A stretch of 64,000 bases of DNA, from NCBI RefSeq assembly GCF_026113935.1, contig NZ_JAPEUL010000006.1, positions 171,001 to 235,000 of the forward strand, read 5' to 3'. Of this stretch, positions 10,442 through 18,882 are shown piece by piece. Under the pieces are notes generated by a model, which made no database searches, had not been told where the DNA came from, and was given only the letters and a program-made list of their open reading frames with translations. Origin of the DNA: Marinomonas rhodophyticola (GTDB lineage: Bacteria > Pseudomonadota > Gammaproteobacteria > Pseudomonadales > Marinomonadaceae). The translations under genes and the position numbers were made by a program. How positions within the stretch are numbered: position 1 is the first letter of the stretch; the number at the start of each line of letters is the position of its first letter.

Positions 10442-11929
10442 ATGAATCACTCCCATTTTGACCTATTTGTTGTTGGTGGCGGCATTAACGGCACAGGAAT
10501 CGCTGCGGATGCCGCAGGACGAGGCCTAAATGTTGGCCTTTGCGAAATGGGAGACTTAGCTCATGCCACTTCATCATCAAGCAGTAAATTAATCCATGGC
10601 GGATTACGCTACCTTGAACATTATGAATTCCGTTTAGTAAAAGAAGCACTAACGGAGCGTGAAGTATTGCTGAAAGTCGCACCACATCTTGTGACCCCAA
10701 TGCGCTTTCAAATGCCGCACCGCCCTCACCTCCGTCCAGCTTGGCTGATTCGTATTGGTTTATTCCTTTATGACAATCTTGGCAAACGCGAGACACTATT
10801 AGGTTCAAAAGGCGTCAAGTATGGTTCTGACAGTCCACTAAAAGACGATATTACACAAGGCTTCGAGTACTCAGACTGCTGGGTAGACGATGCTCGTTTG
10901 GTGGTTACCAATGCACTCAGTGCGCAACAAAACGGCGCGGCTATTTTTGCCCGTACTCGCTGTGTCGCAGCAAAGCGTGTTGATAATCAATGGCACATCA
11001 GCTTAGAAGATCAAATTACAAAAGAAACCCACGACATCACCGCAAAAGCATTGGTTAACGCGGCAGGACCATGGGTGTCATCCTTCATCGAAACCAAACT
11101 GGAACGAAAAGCGCCTTACGGCATTCGAATGATCAAGGGCAGCCACATTGTTGTGCCAAAACTTTATCAACATTCAAATGCTTTTATCATGCAAAACACC
11201 GACAAACGCATTGTCTTCGCCATCCCTTATCGCGAACAATACACCCTCTTAGGCACGACCGATGTTGAGTACAAAGGCGACCCAAATAAAGTCGCTATTT
11301 CTGAAGAAGAAACAAAATACATATTGAAAGTCGCCAATGACCATTTCAAAAAGACACTCACACCAAGCGATGTCATTTGGAGCTATTCTGGGGTGCGACC
11401 ACTTTTAGAAGATGAGTCGTCAGACCCATCTGCCGTGACTCGCGATTACACCTTGCATCTTGATGATCAAAACCATCAAGCACCATTACTGAGTATTTTT
11501 GGTGGCAAAATCACCACCTACCGTAAATTGGCCTTGTCCGCAATGAACAAGCTGACACCTTATTTCGAAAATCTTGGTGGTGAATGGACACACAGTAAGC
11601 CACTACCAGGGGGAGACTTAGGCATGTCTCTGGATGCCTTCGGCATGAAGCTGCAGCGGGATTATCCTTTTATTGGTGCGCATCTTGCCCGTCGTTTTGC
11701 CAATAGCTATGGTACGTTAACTCATATACTGCTGAATAAAGCCAATTCTGAACAGGACCTTGGGCAAGATTTTGGCAATCAGCTATTCCAAGTCGAAGTG
11801 GATTATTTAATCAACCATGAATGGGCTCGTTCAGCACAAGATATTCTTTGGCGTCGCACCAAACTGGGTCTTGAATTCACATCAGACCAAGTCGCGACCC
11901 TTGAAAACTACATTCAAACAAAGATTTAA
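10442..11929 (+). CDS. glpD: aerobic glycerol-3-phosphate dehydrogenase
   Basis: This 495-residue membrane-associated flavoprotein oxidises glycerol 3-phosphate to dihydroxyacetone phosphate and passes electrons to quinone. The FAD-binding motif VVGGGINGTGIAADAAGRG sits at the N-terminus. SSSSKLIHGGLRYLE and IFGGKITTYRKLA are hallmark motifs. I choose ATG 10442 (after GAGGC), since the GTG at 10430 adds non-family residues. With glpK it completes glycerol use, under likely control by GlpR. Confidence 0.97.
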   Translation: MNHSHFDLFVVGGGINGTGIAADAAGRGLNVGLCEMGDLAHATSSSSSKLIHGGLRYLEHYEFRLVKEALTEREVLLKVAPHLVTPMRFQMPHRPHLRPAWLIRIGLFLYDNLGKRETLLGSKGVKYGSDSPLKDDITQGFEYSDCWVDDARLVVTNALSAQQNGAAIFARTRCVAAKRVDNQWHISLEDQITKETHDITAKALVNAAGPWVSSFIETKLERKAPYGIRMIKGSHIVVPKLYQHSNAFIMQNTDKRIVFAIPYREQYTLLGTTDVEYKGDPNKVAISEEETKYILKVANDHFKKTLTPSDVIWSYSGVRPLLEDESSDPSAVTRDYTLHLDDQNHQAPLLSIFGGKITTYRKLALSAMNKLTPYFENLGGEWTHSKPLPGGDLGMSLDAFGMKLQRDYPFIGAHLARRFANSYGTLTHILLNKANSEQDLGQDFGNQLFQVEVDYLINHEWARSAQDILWRRTKLGLEFTSDQVATLENYIQTKI

Positions 11930-11967
11930 CTCAACGTCATAGCACAAACCAAAATTACGACTGATTT

Positions 11968-12002
11968 GCCCACCTAAATGATTGTCTAGGTGGGCTTTTT
12001 TT
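11968..12002 (+). terminator. glpD intrinsic terminator
   Basis: GCCCACCTA pairs with TAGGTGGGC and is followed by seven or more T. Confidence 0.9.
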
Positions 12003-12050
12003 GCTCTACTAAAAAGCACAGCTCACCTCTTCTACAGGAATAAACACACA

Positions 12051-12821
12051 ATGGACTTTGCCTTTTTTGATATCTCTATCTGGATTTACCTAGCTCTATT
12101 TGGTGCGGCATTCTTTGCAGGCGTCATCGATGCTATTGCAGGCGGTGGTGGCTTAATTACTGTGCCCGTTTTATTGGCGGCCGGACTTTCGCCAGCGGAA
12201 GCGCTTGCCACCAATAAATTACAAGGTTGTGCTGGCACCGTGTCTGCGTCGTACCATTTTATCAAAAAAGGCCAAGTGAAACTGGCTGATATGTGGTTAC
12301 CAATCGCCATGACAGCTATAGGTGCCATTTGCGGTACATTACTGGTGTCTTACTTAGACAGCAGTTTATTGCTCAAAGCCGTGCCTATCATTCTGATTGC
12401 GGTCGCTATTTTCTTTTTCTTTTTGCCAAAAGTTCAACCCTATATTGCCAGTAAGTTTTCTCTGACTCATGTGCAATTTGCCTTAATTATTGGCACCAGT
12501 ATTGGCTTTTATGATGGATTGATCGGTCCTGGTACTGGCGCCTTCTTTTCAACAGCGTATTTGTGTCTAATGGGGCTTACGGTTGTCTCAGCAACTGCCC
12601 ATACAAAAGTACTCAATGCCACCAGCAATTTAGCCTCTCTTGCGATGTTTGCTTTCAGTGGGCACATTATTTGGGCGCTGGGTATCGTCATGGGCATGGG
12701 GCAATGGGTTGGCGCGCAGATTGGTTCTCGCCTAGTCATCACCAAAGGGGCAAAATTAATTCGCCCTATGGTCATCATTATGTGTTTGGCTATTTCTATT
12801 AAACTACTATTGGATAACTAA
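12051..12821 (+). CDS. TSUP family (TauE/SafE, DUF81) membrane permease
   Basis: This is a 256-residue inner-membrane protein with about eight hydrophobic helices arranged as two repeats. Family motifs are AGVIDAIAGGGGLITVP near residue 23 and the second-half repeat GFYDGLIGPGTGAFF near residue 150. Such proteins export or import sulfite, sulfonates or organosulfur anions. The substrate here is unknown. The start is ATG 12051 (CAGGAA upstream), because the earlier open frame runs through the glpD terminator. It converges with the LysR gene, whose stop is 3 bases away. Confidence 0.9.
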   Translation: MDFAFFDISIWIYLALFGAAFFAGVIDAIAGGGGLITVPVLLAAGLSPAEALATNKLQGCAGTVSASYHFIKKGQVKLADMWLPIAMTAIGAICGTLLVSYLDSSLLLKAVPIILIAVAIFFFFLPKVQPYIASKFSLTHVQFALIIGTSIGFYDGLIGPGTGAFFSTAYLCLMGLTVVSATAHTKVLNATSNLASLAMFAFSGHIIWALGIVMGMGQWVGAQIGSRLVITKGAKLIRPMVIIMCLAISIKLLLDN

Positions 12822-12824
12822 TCT

Positions 12825-13761
12825 TCAAAGTTCACTCGGTGTTGTCAACGCATCTTCCGATGAGTATTGGTAACACTGAGTGACCAACCAACTAAGCAAC
12901 TGCTGAACGGGTTCGCGCTGGCGTTGTATTTCTGGACAAACAAACAAATAAGCATGACCTTCATCGAGAGCCTCTGAAAACGGTCTCACCAATCTTCCCT
13001 GCTGAATATCATCCATGACCAAGGGTGTCCGTCCTAAAGCTACACCTTGTCCAGCAATCGCCGCTTGCACGGCAAGATCACCACGGTTAAAGCTAATGCC
13101 ACGCGAAGGCTTAACCCCTTTTGCATTCACCAATTGCAACCACTTCTCCCATTCGGCATAAGGGCTGGAAAAGCGCCACTCTGAGTCATCGTTTAACAAT
13201 GGCACATGAGCAAGTTGACTCGCTTCCGTCAATACTCGTAACTCAGCAAAAGCCGGACTACAAACGGGAAACACTTTGTCCTTCATTAAAGGAACAATAT
13301 AGCCCTTGGAACTGTGAACATGACTGTGCACGATCGCTACATCTATTCTGTCACGCTGGAAGTTAACCTCCCTATCATTGGCCTGAATCCTTAGCTGCAA
13401 ATCAGGATACGCTTCTTGCAAACTGCCTAGTCGGGGAATCAACCACTTGGTGGCAAAAGAGGGCATGACAGAGACAGTCAAAATATTAGACGTTTCTTCC
13501 TCTTGCAGCTCTAACACCAAATCATTAATTTCATTAAAACTATGGTTTAACTGAACAGCCAAACGGGCTTCCCGCTACTGTCAACTCTAAGCGCCGATGA
13601 TAACGAACAAACAAAGTGAGCTTTAAACGCTCTTCGAGCTGTCGAATTTGTTGACTAACCGCGCCCTGCGTAAGATGCATCTCTTGGGCAGCTTTGGTAA
13701 AACTCAAATGACGAGCCGCAATGGCAAACGTGCCGAATCCAGCTAAAGGCAAAGATTTCAT
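12825..13761 (-). pseudogene. LysR family transcriptional regulator (GcvA-like), frameshifted
   Basis: The N-terminal frame has the LysR helix-turn-helix TKAAQEMHLTQGAVSQQIR and ends after LELTVAG. The effector-binding domain continues in another frame (ARLAVQLNHSFNEI onward, to LSWLVTQCYQ). One extra A in GGAAGCC near 13566 explains the shift, and removing it gives a protein of about 311 residues. The SFATKWLIPRLG stretch is typical of GcvA/AmpR-like members. The target is unknown. The convergent TSUP gene is a neighbour but need not be the target. Probably an error rather than true loss. Confidence 0.82.
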
Positions 13762-13975
13762 AAAACCACCACCATAAGACAATGTCAGCTACTGCAAAAC
13801 ATCCAAAAAATACTTAACTAAAAAAACAAAAAATATCTGAGCAATAAATATAAACCTTATAAAACATATGCTTAAATTAAAATAAAGTAATGATCAAGCC
13901 ACATTCATCAACAAACCACATCGTGATCTCTATTTTGCATTAATTCAGCTAATCCAACAAATCAATTTATATCGT

Positions 13976-14003
13976 TTGTAACAGACAAGCAAAACGATAG
14001 AAT
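13976..14003 (+). promoter_or_regulatory. sigma70-type promoter of the candidate small RNA
   Basis: TTGTAA (13976-13981) and TAGAAT (13998-14003) are 16 bases apart. This predicts a start near 14010, just before the first hairpin. No open reading frame follows. Confidence 0.6.
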
Positions 14004-14009
14004 TACTGT

Positions 14010-14182
14010 ATCTCTTAGGTTGAACAGCGGCCTAATATTTACCGATACAGCCCTAACTGTATCTTATCTAAAAGTAGTCCCACAGCTTACTTTTAGATGA
14101 ATATCAGCATTCCCCACAGGATGATGTTATTCGCAACTGCTAGTTACTTTTTTTGAAACCGGACGCTTGTCCGGTTTTTTTG
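14010..14182 (+). ncRNA. candidate novel small regulatory RNA with five hairpins
   Basis: This stretch has no plausible coding frame but folds into successive stems. TTAGG/CCTAA lies at 14015-14035. GATACAG/CTGTATC at 14044-14063 has loop CCCTAA. A perfect 11-bp ATCTAAAAGTA/TACTTTTAGAT at 14066-14098 has a loop containing GTCCCACAGC. An imperfect stem at about 14099-14132 has loop TCCCCACAGG. The terminator stem AAACCGGAC/GTCCGGTTT ends at 14177 with a T-run. A promoter fits 16S-spaced boxes upstream. The C-rich loops could pair with G-rich ribosome binding sites, which is inference. It lies in the 517-base gap between the LysR and gap genes. The rest of that gap (13783-13975) is AT-rich with nothing recognisable. 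Confidence 0.65.
14154..14180 (+). terminator. intrinsic terminator of the candidate small RNA
   Basis: AAACCGGAC and GTCCGGTTT enclose the loop GCTT, followed by seven T in total. Confidence 0.88.
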
Positions 14183-14216
14183 CCACATTTAGACCATTAC
14201 GTCATAATCTACCAGC

Positions 14217-14245
14217 AAAAAAAACGGCGCCCCGAAGGTCGCCGT
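14217..14245 (-). terminator. gap intrinsic terminator
   Basis: Read on the minus strand, ACGGCG pairs with CGCCGT around a short C/G-rich stem and TTCG loop, followed by seven T. It lies 34 bases after the gap stop. Confidence 0.88.
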
Positions 14246-14278
14246 CAACTAACACACGTAAATGTGTCCGATCATTCA

Positions 14279-15658
14279 TTAAGCTGCTTTTGCCTTATCC
14301 TCACGCAATTGAGCTTGCATAAAATTTGCTTGTGCAAGTTTCTCCATGAGACGCACTACCTGACAGCTGTAACCATATTCATTATCGTACCAAACATAAA
14401 GAATAGCTTGATTACCACGTACCTTAGTCGATAAAGAATCGACAATCCCCGCCTGCTGAGAGCCAATGAAATCAGAGCTAACAGCATCCGCACAATCACT
14501 GTAACCAATTTGCCCGGTTAGCTCGGCACGAGTGGAGGCCGCTTTCAGTAGCTGATTGATCTCTTCAACCGAAGAGGCTGTTTTTAGATTCAAACTTAAT
14601 ACAGCAATCGAGACGTTAATAACAGGAACACGAATCGCACTACCGCTCAATTTACCTTCTAGAGAAGGGATGGCTTTTGACACAGCTTTCGCTGCGCCAG
14701 TTTCTGTCATAACCATGTTCATACCCGCAGCACGACCACGACGATCGCCTTTATGGATATTATCAATTAGGTTTTGGTCATTGGTGTAAGCATGAACCGT
14801 TTCTACGTGACCAGACTCAATTCCAAAGGCTTTCTCAAGTACAGACAAAATAGGCGTAATCGCATTCGTCGTACAAGATGCAGCAGATACAATGCGATCA
14901 GCATCAGTGATATCACTATCGTTCACACCAAATACAACGTTCTTCATTTCTTTACCAGGAGCCGTCAATACAACACGCTCAATACCTGGACGGTTCAAAT
15001 GAACACTCAAACCGTCATGGTCACGCCAGCGGCCAGTGTTATCAACCAACAAAGCATTATTAATTCCATAAGCTTGGTAATCCACTTCTGCAGGGTCAGA
15101 AGCATAAATCACCTTCACCGATGAACCATTAATAATCAAGGCTTGATTCTCTTCGTCAACCTTAACCAATCCGTCGTAAACACCGTGGACAGAATCGTAT
15201 TTCAACAAGCTAGCACGCTTAGACAAATCGTTGTCGCACGCTTTACGTACCACAATGGCCGCCAATGACATACCTGGAGTAGTGTGACCAAGAGTGCACA
15301 TACGACGAGCCAACAAACGACCAATACGACCAAATCCGTATAAAACTACTGGAGTTTCAGTACCGTCGTTTGACTGAGCAGCCAATACAGCGTCAACATC
15401 CGCTTCAGCGATTAAAGACTCAAGCTCAACTACTGTATGAGCGACATCACTGGCTAACACTTGCTCTAACACTTGATAAACTTGAGCAAGGTCTAGCTCT
15501 GGATGCTGGTCAAAAGCCGCCATCAATCCAGTGACAGAATCCGCCATGAGTGTGTTGCCTGCCAACTGAACTTTTACCGCTTTTTCACGGCCAAGTTTAC
15601 CCAAAAGAGGAATCATAGATTCTGCTTGCGAAAGTGTTTGTAACCAAGTGCTTGTCAT
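14279..15658 (-). CDS. gap: glyceraldehyde-3-phosphate dehydrogenase, long form
   Basis: This 459-residue enzyme oxidises glyceraldehyde 3-phosphate to 1,3-bisphosphoglycerate. It has an extra helical N-terminal region of about 100 residues, then the NAD-binding YGFGRIGRLLARR (from about 107) and the catalytic cysteine in SAASCTTNAITP (Cys262). Typical GAPDH is about 335 residues. The long form with this extension is known from Pseudomonas and marine relatives, and the extension's role is unclear. It is monocistronic with its own terminator. It sits apart from other glycolytic genes. Confidence 0.94.
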   Translation of the reverse strand: MTSTWLQTLSQAESMIPLLGKLGREKAVKVQLAGNTLMADSVTGLMAAFDQHPELDLAQVYQVLEQVLASDVAHTVVELESLIAEADVDAVLAAQSNDGTETPVVLYGFGRIGRLLARRMCTLGHTTPGMSLAAIVVRKACDNDLSKRASLLKYDSVHGVYDGLVKVDEENQALIINGSSVKVIYASDPAEVDYQAYGINNALLVDNTGRWRDHDGLSVHLNRPGIERVVLTAPGKEMKNVVFGVNDSDITDADRIVSAASCTTNAITPILSVLEKAFGIESGHVETVHAYTNDQNLIDNIHKGDRRGRAAGMNMVMTETGAAKAVSKAIPSLEGKLSGSAIRVPVINVSIAVLSLNLKTASSVEEINQLLKAASTRAELTGQIGYSDCADAVSSDFIGSQQAGIVDSLSTKVRGNQAILYVWYDNEYGYSCQVVRLMEKLAQANFMQAQLREDKAKAA

Positions 15659-15731
15659 TTTCTGCCCCCGAAAAAAGACTCTGTTGTATCAATATGGGCG
15701 CAGTCTAACGGCACTTCAGAACAAAAACAAA

Positions 15732-15895
15732 TTGTAATAAGGCAACAAAAAACCTTTAAAATCTTATATTTAGCGTGATTTTTTATAGAAATAACGAAAT
15801 AACCAGAAAGGTCTAGAAACTTTACTACATAATCATAAAATAAAACGCCACATCAGCCTAAACCGTTCGGTTATGTTGTAATTTGGCAACGAAAA
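15732..15895. repeat. pair of 20-bp direct repeats upstream of gap
   Basis: TTGTAATAAGGCAACAAAAA (15732-15751) and TTGTAATTTGGCAACGAAAA (15876-15895) differ at three positions. Both lie in the 262-base gap upstream of gap, so they could be binding sites of a sugar-responsive regulator. That role is inference. Confidence 0.4.
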
Positions 15896-15920
15896 CTGAC
15901 AGGAAATTTCATGAATTATT

Positions 15921-16256
15921 TTACAAATGACGCTTTCTCTCGGCCAAAATCCCTAAAACACAGAAACAACCGATCACCAAAGCAGGTCGATAGACAAACT
16001 CCACCTGCGTAATTCCCCAATACACCAATGGCTGGCTCCATAAGGTTAACAGTCCATAACCAAAGGTACACATCAAAATAAACGCACTCACCCTAGCAAT
16101 GAATACCCAAGAGGCAACCAACCGCTTAAGGTAAGCATTCACCTTATCCCCATATATCACCAAACATGTTGCCACGAACGCGAGAGAGATATCCTGAAGA
16201 TGGGGCTGAATAAAATGCGCCACCCGTAAATTAAGATCCACAATAAACATAAACAA
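15921..16256 (-). CDS. DUF3392 family membrane protein
   Basis: This 111-residue protein has three hydrophobic segments, at about residues 23-37, 46-68 and 88-104, and ends in ILAERKRHL. The pattern ISLAFVATCLVIYGDKVN...RLVA and FGYGLLTLW matches DUF3392, a small inner-membrane family in gammaproteobacteria with no known function. The start may be ATG 16256 or the ATG two codons later. It begins 3 bases after the upstream secreted-protein gene, so the pair forms an operon. Confidence 0.82.
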   Translation of the reverse strand: MFMFIVDLNLRVAHFIQPHLQDISLAFVATCLVIYGDKVNAYLKRLVASWVFIARVSAFILMCTFGYGLLTLWSQPLVYWGITQVEFVYRPALVIGCFCVLGILAERKRHL

Positions 16257-16259
16257 CCA

Positions 16260-16817
16260 CTATTTTTTACGAGATAAGGCTTCGACATCAATTTGACCAG
16301 AACGCGTCACTTCGCGGGGATGCTCATCAACATACAGAATAGACACATCAAATGTACTGTTATGCAGTTCAATCAAGGTGCCATCTTTGAACAACCAAGT
16401 TGAACGACCAATTCCCTTGTTTAGATACCCGCCACTAGGCGCACCGTATTTTTTTTCCAATAAATCACCTAATGCTTTGCGCTTTTCATTGCTTTCGACA
16501 ACACCAGATAACAAGGCTTGGCTAACATAACCAGACGAATTGGAATAAATAGTCGCATTGGTCACACCGAAAATACCTTCCGGCCCCAAACTATAGCTGA
16601 CCACACCTTCTTTATAAGAGGGATAACTACGCAACCCCATGGTAGTAAGTTGCTTTTCTAAACGCTCCAAACTCAAATCATTTAAAGACAAACCAAACAA
16701 CTCTGCGATGCTAGAAGCACGAGAGGTCATGTCATTTGACGTATTTGCCGACACACTGGCCACAGAGAACAAAGCAAGCACACTAGCAACGCAAAACGAC
16801 AAGGAAATTCTTCGCAT
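16260..16817 (-). CDS. secreted protein of unknown function
   Basis: This 185-residue protein starts with a clear Sec signal peptide: MRR, a hydrophobic core, and probable cleavage after SVSA-NTS near residue 24. The mature part is rich in serine and glycine, without cysteine pairs or known motifs. It contains ALGDLLEKKYGAPSGG and a C-terminal basic tail. I do not recognise the family. It shares an operon with the DUF3392 membrane gene, which suggests an envelope role by association only. Confidence 0.75.
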   Translation of the reverse strand: MRRISLSFCVASVLALFSVASVSANTSNDMTSRASSIAELFGLSLNDLSLERLEKQLTTMGLRSYPSYKEGVVSYSLGPEGIFGVTNATIYSNSSGYVSQALLSGVVESNEKRKALGDLLEKKYGAPSGGYLNKGIGRSTWLFKDGTLIELHNSTFDVSILYVDEHPREVTRSGQIDVEALSRKK

Positions 16818-16944
16818 TCCTTCTTTCCTTTACGATATGAAAATTTAGTTTTACAGGCAAAAAACACGTAACCTGATATATAATACAACAGTATAAACGC
16901 CTCTAGTTCAAGGCGGACAAAAACTTTATTTACTGAGGTAATAC

Positions 16945-17607
16945 ATGGCTCTTGTTATTGGCATTACAGGCGTATCCGGCAGCGGAAAAAGCCGACTTTG
17001 TTCTCTATTAGCAGAAGGTCAAGATGACAAAATCACCGTTTTGTGCCAAGACAGTTTCTACAATGGATGCGGCAGCATTGACCCAGATGTGTATAACTTT
17101 GACGATTTAAGTTCGTTAGATCTTGAAAGCCTCACTTTAGCCATTCATAACTGCAAAAATCGCCAGCAGCCTAATGAAATTCCGGTTTACGACCATTCTC
17201 AGCACAAGCGAGTGGGCTACCGAAATTTGGACCCTACACATGTTGTGCTAGTGGAAGGTCACATGATGTTCCAAGATCCGGGTATTCGTGACGCGGTTGA
17301 TTACCTTCTATACGTCGACACAGACATGGACATAGCCATTGTGCGCCGCCTAAAGCGAGACATCGCAGAACGTGGCCGCGACGTCAACGAAGTCACCAGT
17401 CGATACATGCGCCATGTGCGCCAAGCGTCATTAAAAACCTTAGAGATCCGCAGCAAAGCGGACTTTATTATCCCCAATAACAAAAGTTTTACCAATGCGG
17501 CCAACTTATTACGAAGCCATATTGATTTCTTACTAAAAAGAAAAAGGCGCCAAATAGGCGCCTTTTTCTATACAGAGACTAAGAAAGCCGCTGTGATTAC
17601 TTTTTAA
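16945..17607 (+). CDS. uridine kinase-like P-loop kinase
   Basis: This 220-residue cytosolic protein has a Walker [12 protein letters not shown] at residues 7-17, CQDSFYN near 33, and the lid-region arginines in [14 protein letters not shown]. It belongs to the uridine kinase/phosphoribulokinase family, which transfers phosphate from ATP to a nucleoside or similar alcohol. It is too divergent to name udk firmly. GAGGT precedes the ATG. Oddly, the last 27 or so codons run through the intrinsic terminator at 17541-17567. They also overlap the convergent dnaJ end by 11 bases, so the true C-terminus may be shorter. Confidence 0.8.
   Translation: MALVIGITGVSGSGKSRLCSLLAEGQDDKITVLCQDSFYNGCGSIDPDVYNFDDLSSLDLESLTLAIHNCKNRQQPNEIPVYDHSQHKRVGYRNLDPTHVVLVEGHMMFQDPGIRDAVDYLLYVDTDMDIAIVRRLKRDIAERGRDVNEVTSRYMRHVRQASLKTLEIRSKADFIIPNNKSFTNAANLLRSHIDFLLKRKRRQIGAFFYTETKKAAVITF
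17541..17567. terminator. bidirectional terminator inside the 3' end of the kinase ORF
   Basis: AAAAAGGCGCC pairs with GGCGCCTTTTT around AAATA. It can serve the kinase gene and, on the other strand, dnaJ. Confidence 0.88.
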
Positions 17608-18720
17608 TGTCGTCGAAAAAACGTTTCACACCATCAAACCAGCTTTTTTGCTTAGGCGAGTGATTGGTGCCCTCACCCATGCTTTCAGCCAATTCGGTAA
17701 GCAGTTCTTTTTGACGAGACGTCAGGTTTACTGGTGTTTCAACCACAGCCTTACAAATTAGATCACCAACTGGACCGCCACGTACAGGTTTCACGCCCTT
17801 ATTACGAAGACGGAATAGTTTTCCTGATTGACACTCAGCCGTCACCTTCAAGCGTACGCGTCCATCAAGTGTCGGTACATCAATTTCACCGCCCAATGCC
17901 GCCGTTGTGAAACTAATAGGCACTTCACAGTAAAGATTCGCACCATCGCGTTCAAAAATACTATGAGGCTTCACGGACACTTGAACAAACAAATCACCTG
18001 CAGGACCGCCATGCGTACCCGCTTCGCCTTCGCCAGACAAACGAATACGGTCACCCGTATCGACACCGGCTGGAATTTTGACATTCAATGTTTTGTATTC
18101 TTGTACGCGGCCTTGACCATGACAATCTGAACATGGATCAGAAATAACCTGACCGGCACCATGACATTCTGGACAAGTTTGTTGAACAGAGAAAAAACCT
18201 TGTGACATACGTACTTGACCCGCACCACCACAGGTACCACACGTCTTAGGCGTTGAGCCTTTTTTCGCACCTGAACCATCACAGGTTTTACAATTTACTA
18301 GGGTTGGAATGCGTATTTTTCTTCGCACCCCCACACCGCTTGCTCAAGATCCAGCTCAAGAGTGTAACGTAAATCGGAGCCTCGGCGCGTTCGGCTTTGT
18401 CCACCACCGCCACCAAAAATATCACCAAATACATCACCAAAAATATCACTAAAACCGCCCGCGCCTGCGCCACCGCCATAGCCACCAGCTTGGCCATTCA
18501 CGCCATCGTGACCAAAACGATCATAGGCTGCACGCTTGTCATCGGAAGACAAGATTTCGTAAGCCTCAGCAAGTTCTTTGAACTTTTCAAGTGCTTCTGG
18601 GTTATCTGGATTCTTGTCTGGGTGGTACTTATTCGCCAAAGAACGATAAGCTTTTTTAATATCTTTCTTATCCGCGCCTTTGGCCACCCCAAGAACGTCG
18701 TAATAGTCTCTTTTGCTCAT
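17597..18720 (-). pseudogene. dnaJ: chaperone DnaJ (Hsp40), frameshifted
   Basis: The N-terminal frame holds the J domain (HPD in [12 protein letters not shown]) and the G/F region, ending at VWGCEEK. The second frame starts IRIPTLVNC and holds four zinc-finger motifs ([32 protein letters not shown]) and the C-terminal client-binding domains. One A is missing from a run of five near 18308, and six A would give CEEKIRIPT. The repaired protein is about 375 residues, the normal length. DnaJ stimulates DnaK ATPase. It follows dnaK. An intact copy is expected in a living cell, so the shift is probably an error. Confidence 0.93.
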
Positions 18721-18730
18721 CGCAGCAATT

Positions 18731-18772
18731 CCTGAATTTAAAAGCCTGAATTAAAAAGCCTGAATTAAAAAA
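18731..18772. repeat. three tandem 14-bp repeats in the dnaJ leader
   Basis: CCTGAATTTAAAAG, CCTGAATTAAAAAG and CCTGAATTAAAAAA follow one another directly upstream of dnaJ. They lie in the dnaK-dnaJ intergenic region and contain no strong ribosome site. Confidence 0.75.
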
Positions 18773-18816
18773 TCTACATCTAAAAAACACCAAACTCATA
18801 TTGTGCAAATAGCAAA

Positions 18817-18835
18817 GCACGGTCAAAAACCGTGC
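18817..18835 (-). terminator. hairpin between dnaK and dnaJ
   Basis: GCACGGT pairs with ACCGTGC around a 5-base loop, with only CTTTG after it on the minus strand. It is probably a partial terminator that lowers dnaJ expression relative to dnaK. Confidence 0.55.
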
Positions 18836-18882
18836 CTGCCATACACAGCCCCACTAACGAGGGCAAAATAAGAGCTTAACGC

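Noticed and set aside
14010-14182. Minus-strand CsrB/RsmZ-like sponge reading of the hairpins (GGGA in loops)
   Set aside because: Only two of the loops carry GGA, and the minus strand lacks a terminator T-run and promoter. The plus strand has both.
18298-18334. Programmed frameshift in dnaJ
   Set aside because: No slippery heptamer plus stimulatory structure is evident, and no DnaJ is known to need one. A missing A in a run is simpler.
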